The position numbers and the translations under genes were made by a program. From Phycisphaeraceae bacterium (GTDB lineage: Bacteria; Planctomycetota; Phycisphaerae; Phycisphaerales; Phycisphaeraceae): DNA of 9,668 bases. Each line of letters opens with the position of its first letter. Within the stretch, counting starts at the first letter, position 1. The notes under the pieces are model-generated. The model made no database searches, had not been told where the DNA came from, and saw only the letters and a list, made by a program, of their open reading frames with translations. The stretch spans positions 1 through 9,668 of the forward strand of contig SKPT01000622.1 in NCBI GenBank assembly GCA_007119405.1, given 5' to 3'. Of this stretch, positions 5,557-9,668 are shown piece after piece.

Positions 5557-5585
5557 TTGCCCAAGACCGACCGGGGACCCATAAT
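5557..5585 (+). promoter_or_regulatory. Sigma70-like promoter for the BCCT transporter
   Basis: TTGCCC (5557-5562) and CATAAT (5580-5585) are separated by exactly 17 bases. They match the -35 consensus at four of six and the -10 consensus at five of six positions. Transcription would start near 5592 and leave a leader of about 65 bases. The site lies between the terminator-like hairpin and the transporter start, where a promoter is expected. The rest of the 5414-5656 gap shows no gene I can support. Confidence 0.5.
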
Positions 5586-5656
5586 CGCCGCTGAACACGA
5601 AGTGAACCCAGGCAACGTCCCTACTCCGCGGCCGCGCGTGACGTCGATAGGACCGT

Positions 5657-7759
5657 ATGCGCAAGACCAACCTCCACGTGTTTCTGCCCGCCGGGCTGGT
5701 GATCCTGCTGTTCGTCGTGCTCGGCGTGCTCTTCAGCAGCGCCCTAGGCGATTGGGCCAGCACCCTCCAAGCCGGCATCGTGCGTTCGTTGGGCTGGTTT
5801 TACGTGCTGGCCGTGACGCTGTTTTTGATCTTTGTCGTGGTGCTGATGTTCAGCCGCTTTGGGCGCATTCGGCTTGGCAAGGATGATGCCGAGCCGGAGT
5901 ATGGCTATTTCACCTGGTTCGCCATGCTCTTCAGCGCCGGCATGGGCATCGGGCTGCTGTTCTGGAGCGTCGCCGAGCCGATCTCGCATTTTGGCAATCC
6001 ACCCACCAGTGCTCCCGGCACGCACGCGGCCGCGCGGGAAGCGATGGCGCTGAGCTTTTTCCACTGGGGCCTTCATGCGTGGGCGATCTACATCGTCGTT
6101 GCGCTGGCACTGGCCTACTTCGCCTATCGCCACGATCTGCCGCTCACGATTCGCTCGGCGCTCTATCCGCTGCTTGGTCGGCATGTCCACGGGCCGGCGG
6201 GCAACCTCGTGGATGTGCTGGCGATCTTCGGCACCGTCTTCGGCCTGGCGACCTCGCTTGGGCTGGGCACCATGCAGATCAACGCAGGCCTGGCCCACCT
6301 GGAACTGCTGAGCATCTCCCCGCGCAATCAGCTCATCCTGCTTGCCGCCATCACACTCGCGGCCACGGCCTCCGTTGCCACCGGCCTCAACGTCGGCATC
6401 CGTCGCTTGAGTGAGCTGAACATCATCCTTGCGCTGGTGTTGCTGTTGTTCGTGCTTGCCGTGGGCCCGACATTCATGCTGCTACGCTCGTTCGTCGAAG
6501 GACTGGGCGTTTACGCGGGCTCGTTGCTGGAGCTGACGTTCCGCACGGATGCGTTCGATTCCGAGGCCCGATGGCAGCAGGACTGGACGGTCTTCTACTG
6601 GGGCTGGTGGATCAGTTGGTCGCCTTTCGTGGGCATGTTCATTGCACGCATCTCCCGCGGGCGCACCATCCGCGAGTTCATCGCCGGCGTGATGCTCGTG
6701 CCGTCGATCCTGACCTTCCTCTGGCTGGCGGTCTTCGGCAACACGGCGATTGGGCTTGAGCTTTTCGGCGAGGTGGCAATGCTCGAAGCCGTGCGCGAGA
6801 GCGAAGCCACCGCCTTGTTCGTGATGCTTTCGGAGTTGCCGTTTGCGGCGGTCACCGTGACGATGACGATCTTGGTGATCGCCGTGTTCTTTGTCACCTC
6901 GGCGGACTCCGGCTCGCTGGTGGTCAGCATTTTCACTTCCGGTGGACATGCCCGTCCGCCGCTGATGCAGCGCATGGCGTGGGCGCTGATGATCGGCGCC
7001 GTCGCAGCCACACTCCTGCTCGCCGGGGGCCTCGAAGCGCTGCAGACCGCTGCGATCACCACGGCTCTGCCTTTCAGCGTGATCATGGTGCTGATCTGTA
7101 TCGGGATGGTCCGCGCGCTGCGCAGTGAGGGTCTGGGCCGCACACCCGACGCCCCGCCTGCCTCGGACACGGAGCCGGCTCCGGAGGGCGCGGGCACGGC
7201 GCCCGCTTGGGCCGCGACTCCGAGCGACTATTATGGCGGCACCATGCCGGCGAGAACAGCTGTCGCCAGTCGTCCCGACGACTGGCGCAAGCAACTCAGA
7301 TGGATCATTCACACGGCGGATCGCTATAACCAGGCGCCCGACGAGGCGATCGCCAAACCGCGCGAGCAGTTCGATCGTTACCTCGAGAAAGTCGTCATGC
7401 CCGCATTCGTTCGAATCCAGCGGGAGTTGGAGGCCAACGACCGCACCGCTTCAATCGAACGCGATGACGCGCGGGTCAGGCTGTCTGTCTGGCGCGGCGA
7501 TCAACTGGAGTTCACCTACACGGTGCGCGGACGCGGGCGGGCGCCCATGGTCTTTACGTTTCCCGAGTTTACGATCGATGATCCGCCGCCCGAGATCCGG
7601 GTCGAGGTGTTGGCCAACGATGTGATCTTGGGCGACCACGAGATCGAGACGTGGACACATGAACAGATCGTTGTGGATTTCGTTCACGCCTATGGCAAGT
7701 GGATGGGATGGGGCCTTGCCGCGCCACGCGCGGAGCAAATGGAACAGTGCACTGGGTGA
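5657..7759 (+). CDS. BCCT-family osmolyte transporter, BetT-like with long C-terminal domain
   Basis: This is a secondary transporter of the betaine/carnitine/choline family in the cytoplasmic membrane, probably importing choline, glycine betaine or a related compatible solute during osmotic stress. The 700-residue protein has about 12 helices in residues 1-485. It carries the glycine motif GMGIG (95-99) and the tryptophan-rich helix 8 signature WTVFYWGWWISWSPFVG (310-326), whose F313, W315, W317, W318 and W321 show the spacing of the BetP substrate-site aromatic residues. ARISRGRTIREF follows directly. VTSADSG (413-419) matches the region that includes the second sodium site in BetP, but ion coupling cannot be settled here. 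Residues 486-700 form a long hydrophilic tail: a Pro/Ala/Glu-rich linker, then a soluble segment. Such an extension is typical of BetT-type members (E. coli BetT is 677 residues) and is often regulatory. A short GGA-type ribosome binding site precedes the ATG. The substrate is inferred from family. Confidence 0.93.
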   Translation: MRKTNLHVFLPAGLVILLFVVLGVLFSSALGDWASTLQAGIVRSLGWFYVLAVTLFLIFVVVLMFSRFGRIRLGKDDAEPEYGYFTWFAMLFSAGMGIGLLFWSVAEPISHFGNPPTSAPGTHAAAREAMALSFFHWGLHAWAIYIVVALALAYFAYRHDLPLTIRSALYPLLGRHVHGPAGNLVDVLAIFGTVFGLATSLGLGTMQINAGLAHLELLSISPRNQLILLAAITLAATASVATGLNVGIRRLSELNIILALVLLLFVLAVGPTFMLLRSFVEGLGVYAGSLLELTFRTDAFDSEARWQQDWTVFYWGWWISWSPFVGMFIARISRGRTIREFIAGVMLVPSILTFLWLAVFGNTAIGLELFGEVAMLEAVRESEATALFVMLSELPFAAVTVTMTILVIAVFFVTSADSGSLVVSIFTSGGHARPPLMQRMAWALMIGAVAATLLLAGGLEALQTAAITTALPFSVIMVLICIGMVRALRSEGLGRTPDAPPASDTEPAPEGAGTAPAWAATPSDYYGGTMPARTAVASRPDDWRKQLRWIIHTADRYNQAPDEAIAKPREQFDRYLEKVVMPAFVRIQRELEANDRTASIERDDARVRLSVWRGDQLEFTYTVRGRGRAPMVFTFPEFTIDDPPPEIRVEVLANDVILGDHEIETWTHEQIVVDFVHAYGKWMGWGLAAPRAEQMEQCTG

Positions 7760-7797
7760 GCACGGCGGACGCTGTTGTTAACTTGTGGCACAAGATC

Positions 7798-9668
7798 ATG
7801 AAACAATCCCTAATGCACGATCAGGCGACGCTGCCTTGGCATGCGATCGAGCCCGCCGGGGCGTGCGAGAGGCTCGCGTGTACACCCGAAGGCCTGTGTG
7901 AGGACGAGGTCCAACAGCGCCAGGAGAGCTTCGGCCCCAACCGCCTCAAGCCGCCGCAGCGCACCGGGCCGATCAAGCGGTTTCTGCTGCACTTTCACAA
8001 CGTGGTGATCTACGTGCTGCTGGTCGCCGCGGTGGTCGCCGGGGCGCTCGGGCACTGGATCGACTCGGCCGTGATCTTCGCGGTCGTGCTCATCAACGCG
8101 ACGATCGGGTTCATCCAGGAGGGCAAGGCGGAGAAGGCCCTCGATGCCGTGCGCAAGATGCTCTCGCCCATGGCACTGGTAATGCGCAGCGGGCAGCGCC
8201 AGAACGTGCCGGCGGAGCAACTCGTACCCGGCGATATTGTGGTGCTTCAATCGGGCGACAAGGTGCCGGCAGACCTGCGGCTGCTGCGGTTGAAAGACCT
8301 GCGCGTGGATGAGTCGGCGCTGACGGGTGAGTCGGTGCCCGTGGATAAGGCGGTCGAACCGGTGGAGCCGGTCGCTGCTGTGGGTGATCGCTACTCAATG
8401 GCCTTCGCCGGGACGCTGGTGACCTACGGGCAGGCGACGGGCGTGGTCGTGGACATCGGCGAGCAGACGGAGATCGGCCGCATCAGCGAGATGCTCGCGC
8501 AGGTCGAGGAACTCACCACGCCGCTGCTGCAAAAGATCAGTCACCTCGGTCGGGTGATCTCGCTGGCGGTGGTGGGGCTGGCCGTGCTGCTGTTCGCCTT
8601 CGGTCTGCTTGTGCGCGATTATGAGCCGGCCGAAATCTTCATGGGTGCCGTCGGCGTGGCCGTCGCCGCGATCCCCGAAGGACTGCCCGCGATCATCACG
8701 ATCACCTTGGCCATCGGGGTGCAGCGCATGGCCCGCCGCCACGCGATTATCCGGCGGCTGCCCGCGGTCGATACGCTCGGCTCGGTCACCGTCATTTGCT
8801 CGGACAAGACCGGCACGCTCACGCGCAACGAGATGACCGTCACCCGCATCGTTACGTCGCAGCAGAGCTACGGGGTCAGCGGCGTGGGCTACGCGCCCAC
8901 GGGTGCGTTCACGTTCGACGGTCACACCGTCGAGGCGGGTGAGCATACCGATCTCGAGCTGCTGCTGCGGGCCGCGGCGATGTGCAACGACACCCGGCTC
9001 AATCACGCGGAGGGGCAGTGGGGCTACGTCGGCGAGCCCACCGAGGCGGCGCTGGTCACCGTCGCGGCCAAGGGCGGGTTGGATCAGGAGGACCTGCATC
9101 GCCAATGGCCACGAACCGACGCGATCCCCTTCGAGTCCGAGCACAAGTTCATGGCCACGCTGCACCATAGCCATGCCGGCGAGAGCATGATCTACCTCAA
9201 GGGGGCGCCCGAGCGCGTGCTGGCGATGTGCGCCCACCACCGCGCCGGCGACGGCGGGCCCGAGCCGATCGATGTTGAGGCGTGGCATCAGCGCGCCGCC
9301 GCCATGGCCGACGCGGGCCAGCGCGTGCTCGCCGTGGCTCAGAAGCAGACGGAACCGCACCATGTCGAGCTTACCTTCGAGGACGTGAGTACCGGCCTGA
9401 CGTTGCTGGGGCTGTGCGGCATGATCGATCCGCCCCGCGAAGAGGCGATCGAGGCGATCGGCCAGTGTCAGCGGGCGGGTATTCGCGTGAAGATGATCAC
9501 CGGCGATCATGCGCGCACCGCCTGGGCCATCGGCCACAAACTCAACCTCGCCGACGGTGACGAGGTGATCACCGGCCAGCAGATCGATGAGATGGACACC
9601 GATGAACTCGCCAAGCGCGTGCCCGATGTCAATGTATTCGCGCGCGTGAACCCGGCGCACAAACTCAA
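7798..9668 (+). CDS. Cation-transporting P-type ATPase (P2, Ca2+-ATPase/CtpF-like), 3' end outside window
   Basis: This is an ATP-driven membrane cation pump; 623 residues are visible before the right edge, against about 880-920 expected for the family. Order: cation-ATPase N-terminal domain (about 10-80) with FGPNRLKPP; helices 1-2 (about 69-106); actuator domain with TGES (176-179); helices 3-4 with the ion-site motif PEGLPA (293-298); phosphorylation motif DKTGTLT with catalytic D336; nucleotide-binding domain with KGAPE (468-472); and the start of the hinge with TGDHA (568-572). PEGLPA and the segment around DKTGT resemble SERCA-type P2A pumps. The CPC motif of heavy-metal P1B pumps is absent. 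Calcium is the first guess, though Na+, K+ or Mg2+ cannot be excluded without helices 5-6. The ATG at 7798 lacks a clear Shine-Dalgarno. An in-frame GTG at 7756, overlapping the BCCT stop as GTGA, would add 14 residues and couple translation to the transporter. Confidence 0.94.
   Translation, partial: MKQSLMHDQATLPWHAIEPAGACERLACTPEGLCEDEVQQRQESFGPNRLKPPQRTGPIKRFLLHFHNVVIYVLLVAAVVAGALGHWIDSAVIFAVVLINATIGFIQEGKAEKALDAVRKMLSPMALVMRSGQRQNVPAEQLVPGDIVVLQSGDKVPADLRLLRLKDLRVDESALTGESVPVDKAVEPVEPVAAVGDRYSMAFAGTLVTYGQATGVVVDIGEQTEIGRISEMLAQVEELTTPLLQKISHLGRVISLAVVGLAVLLFAFGLLVRDYEPAEIFMGAVGVAVAAIPEGLPAIITITLAIGVQRMARRHAIIRRLPAVDTLGSVTVICSDKTGTLTRNEMTVTRIVTSQQSYGVSGVGYAPTGAFTFDGHTVEAGEHTDLELLLRAAAMCNDTRLNHAEGQWGYVGEPTEAALVTVAAKGGLDQEDLHRQWPRTDAIPFESEHKFMATLHHSHAGESMIYLKGAPERVLAMCAHHRAGDGGPEPIDVEAWHQRAAAMADAGQRVLAVAQKQTEPHHVELTFEDVSTGLTLLGLCGMIDPPREEAIEAIGQCQRAGIRVKMITGDHARTAWAIGHKLNLADGDEVITGQQIDEMDTDELAKRVPDVNVFARVNPAHKL

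Noticed and set aside
5410..5886. A TTG-initiated frame spanning the VKOR-BCCT gap and the BCCT 5' end
   Set aside because: Its second half is a shadow of the transporter, the first half crosses the terminator-like hairpin, and no ribosome binding site or domain is visible.
8395..9660. A 421-codon minus-strand open frame opposite the P-type ATPase
   Set aside because: The plus strand carries DKTGT, TGES, PEGLPA, KGAPE and TGDHA in correct order. The antisense product is low-complexity and unrecognisable.
1..9668. A mobile element, CRISPR array, tRNA or rRNA gene
   Set aside because: I found no transposase or integrase motifs, no regularly spaced repeats, no terminal inverted repeats and no tRNA-like cloverleaf or rRNA stretch. 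Base composition looks even along the window.

Overview
The window is GC-rich (by eye about 60-65 %) and gene-dense, with no RNA gene, CRISPR array, insertion sequence or long repeat that I can see. The gene set is a NifJ-type pyruvate:ferredoxin oxidoreductase, an ECF sigma factor with a zinc-finger anti-sigma factor, thioredoxin, a VKOR-like membrane protein, a BCCT transporter and a P2-type cation ATPase. This fits a free-living Gram-negative-type bacterium that meets changing oxygen and salinity. A planctomycete-like or proteobacterial host is plausible, but the sequence alone does not settle the phylum.

Layout. Positions 1-2761 (minus strand) hold most of nifJ; its C-terminal end lies beyond the left edge. 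A 244-bp divergent intergenic region (2762-3005) follows. Everything after it reads on the plus strand: the ECF sigma factor (3006-3707); its overlapping ZAS-type anti-sigma factor (3704-3964); a 149-bp gap with hairpins and an ECF-like promoter motif; thioredoxin (4114-4443); a 30-residue single-helix membrane peptide (4507-4599); and a VKOR-family membrane protein (4700-5413). A terminator-like hairpin (5447-5483) closes this block. A sigma70-like promoter (5557-5585) then precedes a BCCT osmolyte transporter (5657-7759), followed closely by a cation P-type ATPase (7798 to the right edge, truncated).

How the genes may work together. Positions 3006-5413 look like a thiol/disulfide-stress module. 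The small soluble anti-sigma factor has the Cys-His-Cys-Cys spacing of RsrA-like redox switches. It is followed by a thioredoxin with a CPPC active site and by a quinone-linked VKOR homologue. That VKOR keeps only the CPFC pair and has lost both loop cysteines that normally pass electrons to a partner. The oxygen-sensitive PFOR is transcribed divergently from the same control region. The BCCT transporter and the P-type ATPase form a second unit with an osmotic or ionic theme. Functional links between the modules are inferred from gene order and motifs only.
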